From Tragulus kanchil (taxonomy: Eukaryota; Chordata; Mammalia; Artiodactyla; Tragulidae): a stretch of 64,000 bases of DNA. The first letter of the stretch is position 1. Every line of letters begins with the position of its first letter. The notes below the pieces were generated by a model. The model saw nothing but the letters and a program-made list of their open reading frames with translations. It was not told the DNA's origin and made no database searches. Position numbers and translations under genes: made by a program. Of the stretch, positions 1 through 11,200 are shown piece by piece. Location of the stretch: assembly GCA_022376925.1 (NCBI GenBank), contig JAIOJX010000027.1:17005471-17069470 (forward strand), given 5' to 3'.

Positions 1-1029
1 TCGGTGCATGGAGACACACCGGCTGAGCTAGGGGAGGGAGGTGGGACTGGCTTCTGGCAAACTGGTCAGAGGACCCACTCCAACACAGTCCAGGAGGGCA
101 GCAGCAAAGGCCCCTGCCACCCCTGAAAAAGACCTACACTGACTCTCATCAAGCGTGGCATTTTATGTCTTCCAGCTATGTTAGCAAATGAGGAGGTTGG
201 AAGAAAGGCAGGAAGAAGGGAAGGAAGGGGGGCAATGGAGAGAGGCTTCGTCTCTCCTGTGGTTATTTATCAAAACGATAAAAGTGTCTGTTCTGTTTTT
301 ATTTCTTTTCCTCATGTTCATTCCCAACCCAAGAGACAAAGCCTGGAGCTCCACCATGCTGCTGAAGCCATTCTCGTGAAGTCACCCAGGACATCTTAAC
401 CAGCGCATCCAGGAGGCTTTCCAACCCTTGTTTCATAAACCTCATCACTGATTTGACAGTTGTGCACCCTTGTCTTCTTGTCCTTGACTCAGTTCCCTTC
501 TGGTTTCTACCTCATTCTCAATAGTCCTTACGGACTCCTTAAATTGGATTCTATCCTGACCAACTGGTTTTCTTATTCTCAGATCTTTGCTGTTGTCATT
601 CTCTTTAGACCTTTCTTCAAAGTTTCAGACTCACACTCAGCTTTCTACTTTACACCTGTAGGTGTACAACAAACCCACACGGATGAAAAACTGACATGCA
701 TCTAATTCCTGTTATGTACGCATTTGCTTAAATATCTCACCGATTCTTTACATGACTCAAGAAGAATGCACTGTACTGTGGAATTACATCAGACATTTCT
801 GGGGAGTGAAGACCACAAGGCTTGGAGAGCTCTTATTTTACCAAGAAGTCGTAAAGCTACTAATTATGAGAAAGTCTTTTAGGATGAAAGCAAAAATATC
901 TGAAAGAAAGGAACTTTCAAAAACATATCATCACCTAATGCTGATTCATGTTGATGTACAGCAAAACCATCACAATATTGGGAAATAAGTATCCTCTAAT
1001 TTTAAAAAGAGAACAGAAAACACATAATC
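1..1029. other. ABCA10 intron, nothing recognised
   Basis: No exon of either transporter and no clear repeat was seen; 188-245 is purine-rich. Short open frames here have no support. Confidence 0.5.
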
Positions 1030-1547
1030 CAGGCTGGATGAAGAAGCTCTGGTAGATATTTACAGTGGAGTATTACTCCGCTACAAAAGGCATGCGTTTG
1101 AGTCGGTTCTAATGGGGTGGACGAGTCTAGAGCCTATTATACAAAGTGAAGTGAGTCAGAAAGACAAATGTCGTACATTAACACATATATAAGGAATCTG
1201 GGAAGATGGTGCTGATGGACCTGTCTGTAGGGCATCAGGAGAGACGCGGACGCACAGAACAGAGCTGTGAGCAGGAGAAGGCGGAGTGAACCGAGAGGCA
1301 CTGCTGACACGTACATGCCCGACCACATCAGACAGCCTGTGGGAATCTGCTCTTTGACTCGGGGAGCTTTAACAGGCTCTCTGTGACAACTCAGAGGCAG
1401 GGAGGGGTGGGAGGTGGGAAGGGGGCCCAGGAGGGAGGGGACATATGTATACCTCTGGCTGAGTCACGCTGATGTATGGTAGAAGCCAACACAATACTGT
1501 AAAACAACTGTCTTTCAATTAAAAATAAAATTTAAAAACCCGCACCA
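1030..1547 (+). mobile_element. L1 LINE 3' end
   Basis: Ruminant L1 3' terminal sequence: GGAGTATTACTC, TAATGGGGTGGA, the G-rich tract near 1400-1440, and ATACTGTAAAACAACTG before an A-rich tail. The last part recurs at 2553-2640. Confidence 0.75.
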
Positions 1548-1904
1548 TCCGTAACATTTGACCTATAGGTGTCCCTTATTGTTTTTATCTAAACATGTAC
1601 ATGGTTATGCAAATTGTCACCTTATGACTTCTTTTCCGTGGAACTCTGCAGACACTGGCTCAAAAGAATCATCAGAGGAGAGTGCGGAATTTATTTCGTT
1701 TCCAAAGACTTGGCGGTGAGGGCTGTTATGCTGGGACCAAAACGTGGACTTCAGGAAAAACAGTGGTGAACGTCGCTGGCCATTTTCATCTGATCAATGA
1801 AGACACGATTCCATGTTGAATCAAGCAAATAGCATTGGGAAAGAACCCCATCTTAGCATAGCTTGACAGCATCTTTTTGTACACATTAATGACTTCTATC
1901 CATT

Positions 1905-2225
1905 TTTTCAGTTTTATTGAGAAACAATTGACATACATTAACTATGTAAGTTTAAAGAGACCAGCATAACGGTTTAATTCACAAATAGTGTGAAATGATG
2001 ACCACAAGAGGCTCAGCTAGCTAATGTCCATCACCCCATAAAGAAAGGATGACAAAGGGAAAAAATTTCTCCTTATAGTGAGAACTCTCAGGATTTATTC
2101 TCTTAACACGTTCTCTGTGTGTTGTAGAGTGTGTTAACTGTGGTCATCATGTTGTACAGGAATAGTACTTCCTTACCTTGTAACTGGAATGCTGTACCTT
2201 TTGACCACCTGCCTCCAATTTCCCC
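1905..2225 (+). mobile_element. older L1 3' untranslated fragment
   Basis: TTTTATTGAGAAACAATTGA through TTTTGACCACCTGCC matches the well-known mammalian L1M 3' untranslated region. It is duplicated at 3003-3323. Confidence 0.65.
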
Positions 2226-2227
2226 TT

Positions 2228-2345
2228 TATGTACCTCCCTCGGGAGCCGTCCAGGCTCCTCTGTCCAGGGGAGTCTTCCAGCAAGAACACGGAATGGGCT
2301 GCCATTTCCTTCTCCCGGGGATCTTCCCCCGCCCCCCACAGAGGG
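2228..2345 (-). mobile_element. BOV-A2-type SINE fragment
   Basis: A partial sequence related to the common GTCCAGGCTCCTCTGTCCA and GGGCTGCCATTTCCTTCTC words. Duplicated at 3326-3443. Confidence 0.6.
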
Positions 2346-3649
2346 CGTGAGCCACGTCTCCTCCACTTCAGGTGCATTCTTCACCGCTCAGCCGCCCTGA
2401 AGCTCATACCTCTATATACCCCTGTATGTGAACTACACAATCAATTAGAATGTCTGATATTTAAATGAACTTACATTAAATGATAAGAAATGAGAACCGA
2501 GAACAATTAAAAGAAGTGACAGCTCTGGAGCTAAAGAATCAAAGAAAACAAATATATATACCTGGTAGTCACGCTGATGTATGGTAGAAGCCAACACAAT
2601 ACTGTAAAACTTTTTCAATTAAAAATAAAATTTAAAACCCGCACCATCCGTAACATTTGACCTATAGGTGTCCCTTATTGTTTTATCTAAACATGTACAT
2701 GGTTATGCAAATTGTCACCTTATGACTTCTTTTCCGTGGAACTCTGCAGACACTGGCTCAAAAGAATCATCAGAGGAGAGTGCGGAATTTATTTCGTTTC
2801 CAAAGACTTGGCGGTGAGGGCTGTTATGCTGGGACCAAAACGTGGACTTCAGGAAAAACAGTGGTGAACGTCGCTGGCCATTTTCATCTGATCAATGAAG
2901 ACACGATTCCATGTTGAATCAAGCAAATAGCATTGGGAAAGAACCCCATCTTAGCATAGCTTGACAGCATCTTTTTGTACACATTAATGACTTCTATCCA
3001 TTTTTTCAGTTTTATTGAGAAACAATTGACATACATTAACTATGTAAGTTTAAAGAGACCAGCATAACGGTTTAATTCACAAATAGTGTGAAATGATGAC
3101 CACAAGAGGCTCAGCTAGCTAATGTCCATCACCCCATAAAGAAAGGATGACAAAGGGAAAAAATTTCTCCTTATAGTGAGAACTCTCAGGATTTATTCTC
3201 TTAACACGTTCTCTGTGTGTTGTAGAGTGTGTTAACTGTGGTCATCATGTTGTACAGGAATAGTACTTCCTTACCTTGTAACTGGAATGCTGTACCTTTT
3301 GACCACCTGCCTCCAATTTCCCCTTTATGTACCTCCCTCGGGAGCCGTCCAGGCTCCTCTGTCCAGGGGAGTCTTCCAGCAAGAACACGGAATGGGCTGC
3401 CATTTCCTTCTCCCGGGGATCTTCCCCCGCCCCCCACAGAGGGCGTGAGCCACGTCTCCTCCACTTCAGGTGCATTCTTCACCGCTCAGCCGCCCTGAAG
3501 CTCATACCTCTATATACCCCTGTATGTGAACTACACAATCAATTAGAATGTCTGATATTTAAATGAACTTACATTAAATGATAAGAAATGAGAACCGAGA
3601 ACAATTAAAAGAAGTGACAGCTCTGGAGCTAAAGAATCAAAGAAAACAA

Positions 3650-4300
3650 AGTTGAGAGGGTACCTTCACAATACATCCGCAAAACACGGACTTCCTAGTG
3701 ACAAGAGGAGGAAACGGAACAGATTTTCCAGCGACTGTGGGAACGTTAAGGCAACATGGCTTCCACACGCCCGGTCACACTAGAAGCTTCCACACGTCCG
3801 GTCACACGACAAGCCAATACCACAGGCAAATGCAAGAGGAGAGGCCTGAGCAAGGCTTGAGCCAAGAGAAGAATGGATGAGGAGACGCCACACAGGACTT
3901 CAGAAGGAGGAAAGTGAAAGATGCTCAGGAAGTGTAGAGAAACAGAGCTGGAAAGTGAGAGTCGTTGAAAAGAGAAGCAGAAAGAAGAGTGTGATGTGGC
4001 TTTAGAGACAGAATGGGGCAACCAGAAACACTCAGAGACGAAAAGAAGCTGCAAACAGCCAGCAGGGAACCAGCCGCAAAGCAGAGCTACACGATGAAAA
4101 AGCGAAGAAAAAAAGTGGGGAAGTCACAGCTGAGAAATAAATTCATTTTATTTTTATGTGTATTCATATTATTTGAAAAAGAAAAACATGTTGGTTATGA
4201 ATAGTGGAGGACTTAAGAAAGAATAGAAACGTTACCTATTAAAATAGGAATTCGATTCCAGATAGGAGTCCTGAGAAAAAATTTTCACGTAGTTAAACTA
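3650..4300. other. ABCA10 intron, purine-rich, nothing recognised
   Basis: The stretch is AG-rich on the plus strand around 3820-4130. No splice-flanked transporter sequence or known repeat was recognised. Confidence 0.4.
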
Positions 4301-4316
4301 TTCGAGCCACCGGGGA

Positions 4317-4525
4317 AGGCCTGGTGGCTCAGGCAGTAAAGAATCCGCCTGCCATGCAGGAGGCCAGGGTTCGATCCCTGGGTCAGGAAGACGCCCTGGC
4401 GGAGGGCATGGCAACCCACTCCAGTATTCCTGCCTGGAGAATCTCATGGACAGCGGAGCCGCTGGGCAGCTGTCCGAGGGGTGGCAACGAGTCAGGCACG
4501 ACTGAGCAACTGAGCGCGTACGCAA
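4317..4525 (+). mobile_element. Bov-tA/BOV-A2 family SINE
   Basis: GGTGGCTCAGGCAGTAAAGA, the B-box-like GGTTCGATCCCTGGGTCAGG and ACTCCAGTATTCCTGCCTGG are diagnostic. Confidence 0.85.
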
Positions 4526-4529
4526 AAGG

Positions 4530-5126
4530 GAGTGTACGTATATTAGCTCCTGGGATTGTACGTGCAGATTAAGAGTTTTATAATAATTATTTAAAAGTCA
4601 TTTGTAGAGTTTATTATTTTATTTGTAGAACATTATATAAAGCGTTCTTATAAGGCTGATTTTTCCACAAAAGGGAGAAAAGGTCATCCGTTAACTTTGC
4701 ACTGTGTTTTCTTCTTCATATTATTAGTACTTTGAGATTCAGAAGAACAAGATATTAGCGGGAATGATACAACGAACTAGCTCATCGTATGGCAGTGAAC
4801 TCAATTCAAGCACTAAAAAGCATCACTCTTCACTGGCTGTTTTAGATGCTTCCTGCCCTCTCCCCAGCTAACATACACGTATTCCCTACTTTTAGAAAAG
4901 ATAAAAACCAACAGAAATGCAAGTTGTTTTTCATTAAAATGTCTCAACAAAATAGTTTCATTCAGACCATTAAACAGTGAGATGAAAATGAGGAAATGCT
5001 AGTGTTTCGAATGTTTTTCCTTTACTTTGCAATCAGAAATGTTTTTAAAATGGCAAGTCAGCCAACAAGACACCACCTTTCAAGAAACAGAATTACTTTA
5101 AATTCCACTCTCATCACAGTACTTAC
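4530..5126. other. ABCA10 intron, AT-rich, nothing recognised
   Basis: Unique-looking AT-rich intron sequence up to the exon 8 donor. Confidence 0.4.
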
Positions 5127-5274
5127 CAGGCAAAACTTGCTCAAAATATAATGCTAAGGCCAAATAGAGCAGAGTGTCAAATGCTAGAACAAAGAAAGTC
5201 GCTATCATTGCGTATGATTCTCCGGAGGAGTCAGGGAAGACAACGCCTCTCACATGATACTCCTTACGTGAGAT
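5127..5274 (-). CDS. ABCA10: ABCA10 coding exon 8
   Basis: The exon encodes 49 residues plus one base, including [19 protein letters not shown], the last membrane helix ([13 protein letters not shown]) and EQVLPG. The VFPDPSG-like loop is a family hallmark. The donor is GTAAGT. The following exon, leading to the first nucleotide-binding domain, is not visible in 1-5126, so the next intron exceeds 5.1 kb or continues outside. Confidence 0.93.
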
Positions 5275-8200
5275 CTGAGGCCAACGAGAATGAAACACAA
5301 AGTTAGATCAACCTACAGAACCAAAGCTCTTTCATTGAGGCTGCATGGACAAACACAACTTAGATTTTAACATTCTCTTCTTCAAAAGCACACAGTGAAG
5401 TTATGAGGAGCACTCTGCCTTTTACAAATAAAAGGACTGCCGAGACGGGAGGTGCCCTAAGAGGAAGCAGGATAACCGAGGAGCAGAAGCTTAATGGAGC
5501 AGTTGATCCGAAGTCCTCAAGAAGGGAATGTCGAGAAGAGGGTGAGCAACCAGAAATAATACATTCCAGGAGGAGAAAACGAGAGAAGGCAGGGAAGCAG
5601 AGGATGCTGAAGGAAATATGAGAATCCCAAGTATTCACATACTGGAGACGTGGTCAAACATTAAGTCAGTACTGAGGACTTGAAGAGACTGATTTTAAGG
5701 ATGATAAAGAGGAAACAGATGGCGAAGACCACAGCGAACCTTCCCATCGCACATATCAGACACAACTGCCGGGAGCTGACCTCGGACATCCTGACCTCAC
5801 AGACGAGCAAAGCGAAGTCACAGAACTGCAGGAGCTGCCCGTGGGGACCCAGCCTCGTCCATGGCCTCTGGCCCTTCTCTCCACTCAGATAGTCAGCAAT
5901 TACTTTCTTATTTAAGTTTTCTAAGAGTTTGCAAATAATCTGTTTTCTTTACTACTTGGATAAGATTTTTTAAGACTTTTTTTGATGTGTAGCATTTTGA
6001 AAGTCTTTATCAAATCTGTTACAATATTATTTCCACTTTTTTTTTTTCTTTTGGTGGAGAAGCCTGTGGGATCCTAGCTCCCCGATCAGGGACGGACCCT
6101 GTGTCCCCGGCATTGGAAGGTGACGTCCTAACCACTGGACCACCAGGGCTGTCCCGATAAGAAGATTGTTTTATCCAACTTTTCAATTGCATAATTTCTT
6201 AAATGCAGGGTGGTTGATCACTGAGCTTGAAAATGTACCAAGCTCTCTCAGTCACATTGAAACTCTAAGAAAGAGAGTCCTGAGAAGGTTGTGTTCTTAC
6301 CTGAGTCATGCCAGCACTGAAGGCAAAAGGGCTGAACAGACCTAAAGCCCATCCCAGCGAGGACGGGAGCTGCCTGTACAACCCGGCGAACCCCAGACAG
6401 CCCCAAAACACAGTGATGAGACACCCAACCAGGCCGGTTAGGATGGGTCCCTTGATCAGCACGCACAGGAGGAAAGCCAGCGTGATCTGAAGGAAGACAG
6501 AAAAGTTCTAGGTGGTATACATTATGTTTTCCTTTGAGCATCTTGAATAGCAGTAGTCAATCCACATATCACAGGAACAAAAACGTTCTCAAACACATAC
6601 AGAAGCCAGAAACCAGGATGAGAAGCCCCAGGCTACCAGTATCCCGGAGAAGGATGCCTACCGGCTCATGCATCTGAGACCTGAAACAGCATGAGAAATG
6701 CGGGGTTTGCCAACTCACCAAAGACAGGCCGTACAGGGTGAAGAGTGTGGTGATCACCGTGAAGCCCGTGAGGAAGATTATTTGGAAAAACGTCACAAGC
6801 AGAGTCATCAAGAGGGACGTGATAAAGACGAAGGCCGCGTACAGCAACGCCCAGGAGAACCTACAGCAGAAACAAGACTTCCCTCAGAAGGTCGCACACG
6901 CACGCGCCTACCAGGCGGTACAGACGGAAGAGTTCAGTGCACACATTGTGAACGGACAGACGGGAGTCAAATCTACCATGGAAGTGTGACTCTGGGCATG
7001 CTAGCTGTGCAACCAGGGGCACGTTCAACTTGACTCGCTTCATCTGTAAGATGAGGTTGACCGTGATAACTGTCTCGGATGTTTTGAGGATTCAAGAAAT
7101 ACTGCAGATGAAGGCTTTTGCCTAGCAATTATAATTATCTTCACAAACCCAGAGTGAGTTTTAACATTAGCATCATTATTGTTGCCCAGTCGCTAGGCTG
7201 TGTCTGACTCTCTGCGACCCCATGGCTGTCTCCCGCCAGGCTCTTCTGTCCGTGGGACTGTCCAGGCAAGAATTCTGGAGTGGGCTGCCATTTCCTACCC
7301 CAGGAGATCTTCTCAATCCAGGGATCAAACCCAAGTCTTAAGTCTCCTGCATTGGCCGGCAAGTTCTTTACCACTAGAGCCACCTGGGAAGTGGCAAAGA
7401 CCTCGCCTGCCAACCCAGGAGGCGTAAGAGATGCAGGTCAGATCCCTGGGTTGGGAAGACCACCAGGAGGAGGGCCTGGCAACCCATTTTCCAGTATTCT
7501 CGCCTGGAGAAGCCCATGGACAGTGGCGCCTGGCGGGCTACAGTCCGTGGGGTTGCAACCTCTGCTGTTAAAATCTAATACAGATGAGGTCATTAATTTG
7601 AACAGATGCAAAAACAACTTGCAAATGGATCTCAGTTTTTTATAACCTAATGAGCTTGTTGTTGTTGTTGTTTTAATGCTAAGTCGTCTCCGACTCTTTG
7701 CGACCCCAGAGGGTGCAGCGCGCCAGGCCTCCCTGTTCCCCACTGTCTCCTGGACTTTGCCCAAGGTCATTCCACTGAGTCGGTGGTGCCATCCAACCAC
7801 CTCATCCTCTGCTGCCCCCTTCTCCTACTGTCTTCAGGCTTTCCCAGCATCAAGGTCTCTTCCACGAGCTCCCCCAGGTGTTGATGTGGAATATGCAGAT
7901 AACTCACCAGAACGCCGACTCTCGGAGACCCATCACGGTCATCAGCTTCTTAAATTTTTTTCGCTCCTTTGTAATGTTTAATGACGCAACATACACAAAC
8001 GGGGAGAAATAAACTGCACAGATTAAAATAAACCAATCGTCTGCAATCTCTTCCTTAGAAATGAAAGGGGGTGTCCTCATATTTATTCCAATAACTGATT
8101 CCAACTCCTCCATCACAGAATGATTTGTTGTGACCTACAGCGGGATGTTGACAAACAAATGCATTAGGATAACTATAGGAGAAATAGACTAGGAAAACCC

Positions 8201-11200
8201 TAGTCTGTTCTTCATTTTCACAGAGAAGTACTGACATACTTTCCAGTCGCTTAACATTTGGTGAGACTGCAAGGGGCTGGGTGGGAACGAGGCTGGAGAA
8301 GCCGACTCTCACAGCGCAGGCGAGGGACGGCAAGAAGCTGGGTGAGCCCTGGGGGCGGAGCTGAAGAGCAGCACAGACTCACGCTCACACTCAGCAGGAC
8401 TGGCGAGAGACAGGCTGCAACGGTGAACCAGAGGGAGTGGCCTCTGGTGATTCCCCAGTTAAGCGACTGGCTTTGGCATTTACTAGGACAGAGAAAAGGC
8501 TTCCCAGATAACCCAGTGGGCAACGAAGCCACCTGCAGTGCAGGAGACCGGGGTTCGATCCCTGGGTTGGAGATCCCGAGGAGGCAACCCACTCCAGTAT
8601 TTTGCCTGGAGAGTCCCACGAACAGAGGAGCCTGGCAGGCCACAGTCCACAAGGGCACAAAGAGGCGGCCACGACTGAGTACGCACGCATGAGGAACACC
8701 ATTGTTTAAAGACTCAGTCACATTTAGAGAAGAACTCCCACATTCAGTGTTGAACATACAATTCAGAACTGCTCACAGGGCATCAAAGCAAACAGTCAGC
8801 TGCGCAGGACTACAGTGGAGCCAAGCTTGTCACCCACGGGTGTCTGTAAATAAAGTTTTATTGCAACACAGTCGGTGCACAGTGGTTGATGGCTGCCGCC
8901 ACATGAAGCATGCAAAGCTGAGCATTTGCCGCTGAGACCGTTTGGCCCCCAGCCCTAGAGTGTGTGCCGTCTGGTCCTTCACAGGAAGTCTGCTGGCCAA
9001 CCATAAAAGCAGGGTTCTTGGCGTCATCAGCTGGTAAATTATAAATGAATTTATGGCAATGGATGATACTGTGTAGAGAAAGCATGGAGAAAGATGCCTT
9101 GGATAGAAATCGTGGAGCTGCAGACTGGAAGAGGCGGGAGAGTGGTGACGGGTGAGGCTGCAAGAAGACAAGAACGGCGAGAAAAGCGAGGGCACACCGG
9201 GTCAAGGCAGGGACACTCAGCTATAAGATCAAGGATGATGAGGAAGGAAACCGTCACTTGTTGACATGAGCACTGTTCTTGACCTCAGAAAAATTCACTT
9301 TGGTGGTATGGTGGGAATCAACATGTTATGGAGCTGAGTCCATGCGCACGGAAGTACTGACATACTTTCCAGTCGCTTAACATTTGGTGAGACTGCAAGG
9401 GGCTGGGTGGGAACGAGGCTGGAGAAGCCGACTCTCACAGCGCAGGCGAGGGACGGCAAGAAGCTGGGTGAGCCCTGGGGGCGGAGCTGAAGAGCAGCAC
9501 AGACTCACGCTCACACTCAGCAGGACTGGCGAGAGACAGGCTGCAACGGTGAACCAGAGGGAGTGGCCTCTGGTGATTCCCCAGTTAAGCGACTGGCTTT
9601 GGCATTTACTAGGACAGAGAAAAGGCTTCCCAGATAACCCAGTGGGCAACGAAGCCACCTGCAGTGCAGGAGACCGGGGTTCGATCCCTGGGTTGGAGAT
9701 CCCGAGGAGGCAACCCACTCCAGTATTTTGCCTGGAGAGTCCCACGAACAGAGGAGCCTGGCAGGCCACAGTCCACAAGGGCACAAAGAGGCGGCCACGA
9801 CTGAGTACGCACGCATGAGGAACACCATTGTTTAAAGACTCAGTCACATTTAGAGAAGAACTCCCACATTCAGTGTTGAACATACAATTCAGAACTGCTC
9901 ACAGGGCATCAAAGCAAACAGTCAGCTGCGCAGGACTACAGTGGAGCCAAGCTTGTCACCCACGGGTGTCTGTAAATAAAGTTTTATTGCAACACAGTCG
10001 GTGCACAGTGGTTGATGGCTGCCGCCACATGAAGCATGCAAAGCTGAGCATTTGCCGCTGAGACCGTTTGGCCCCCAGCCCTAGAGTGTGTGCCGTCTGG
10101 TCCTTCACAGGAAGTCTGCTGGCCAACCATAAAAGCAGGGTTCTTGGCGTCATCAGCTGGTAAATTATAAATGAATTTATGGCAATGGATGATACTGTGT
10201 AGAGAAAGCATGGAGAAAGATGCCTTGGATAGAAATCGTGGAGCTGCAGACTGGAAGAGGCGGGAGAGTGGTGACGGGTGAGGCTGCAAGAAGACAAGAA
10301 CGGCGAGAAAAGCGAGGGCACACCGGGTCAAGGCAGGGACACTCAGCTATAAGATCAAGGATGATGAGGAAGGAAACCGTCACTTGTTGACATGAGCACT
10401 GTTCTTGACCTCAGAAAAATTCACTTTGGTGGTATGGTGGGAATCAACATGTTATGGAGCTGAGTCCAGTTTAGGGGAAGCCACGCCTTTCAAGAAGTGA
10501 GGACGCTGGAGGGAAAGGGTCGCTGCTTGAGGAGGAACCGTGGACGAGAAGGGGAAGAAACGGATCATGGCAAGCACCGAAGAGGAGGCGCTTGTTGAAA
10601 GCGGAAGCTGGAGAGGAGGCCCCAGGAGGGAAACCCCCCGGGCAACTTCCTGGTGAGAAGGGGAGGCCTCCAGCCTCGGAAGCGAGGGAGGGTGCAGAGG
10701 GTGAGGCGGCAGGGAGAGGACGGGCGCCGAGAGAGAGCGCAGGTCTGAGGTGTGCAGGGTGCGGCCGGGGAGCGGGGCCAGCCCCGCTGACGGCTGCCGT
10801 CTTCTCTGAGCAGCAGAGGCAGAGCGGCCTCTCCGGAGGCCATGGGGCGCTGCGTGAGGAGGCTAAGACGAAGGGTGAGGAGAAGAACACACGCGACTTC
10901 AAACAGGCTTCTGAGGCTGGGCACTTACTTCTATAATTGCAGCATTGATGGCGGTCTGAAAAGCCACAAGCCCTCTTCGCCAGTATGTGGTCAGGTGACA
11001 GTAAGTTTCATCCCCAACCGCCCAACAGTGCTCTTGAAAGAGGAAGAAACACATGCCCGTCATTACGCCATGGAATCAATGACCGGAATTCAAACACTGA
11101 CTCTGGTTCTAAAGAGAGTGCTCTGACTGTTTGCTCAAAGTCCAGGATGCCACGATCCAGAGCACAGTCCAAGCGCTCAGCAAAACTGCACCAAAGAGCA

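Larger units (their letters stand above)
1466..3649. repeat. tandem duplication 1 (units 1466-2551 and 2570-3649)
   Basis: Direct copies with offset 1098. Content is L1 3' ends and SINE pieces in an ABCA10 intron. The start of the second unit shows several small deletions against the first (2553-2690), after which the copies match. Confidence 0.95.
8226..10467. repeat. tandem duplication 2 (units 8226-9341 and 9352-10467)
   Basis: Direct copies with offset 1126 and no obvious internal differences. Intron only. About ten unrelated bases lie at the junction. Confidence 0.95.

Noticed and set aside
8251..8757. A 168-codon minus-strand frame as a gene
   Set aside because: It reads antisense through a Bov-tA-type SINE; the identical frame in the tandem copy is not independent support.
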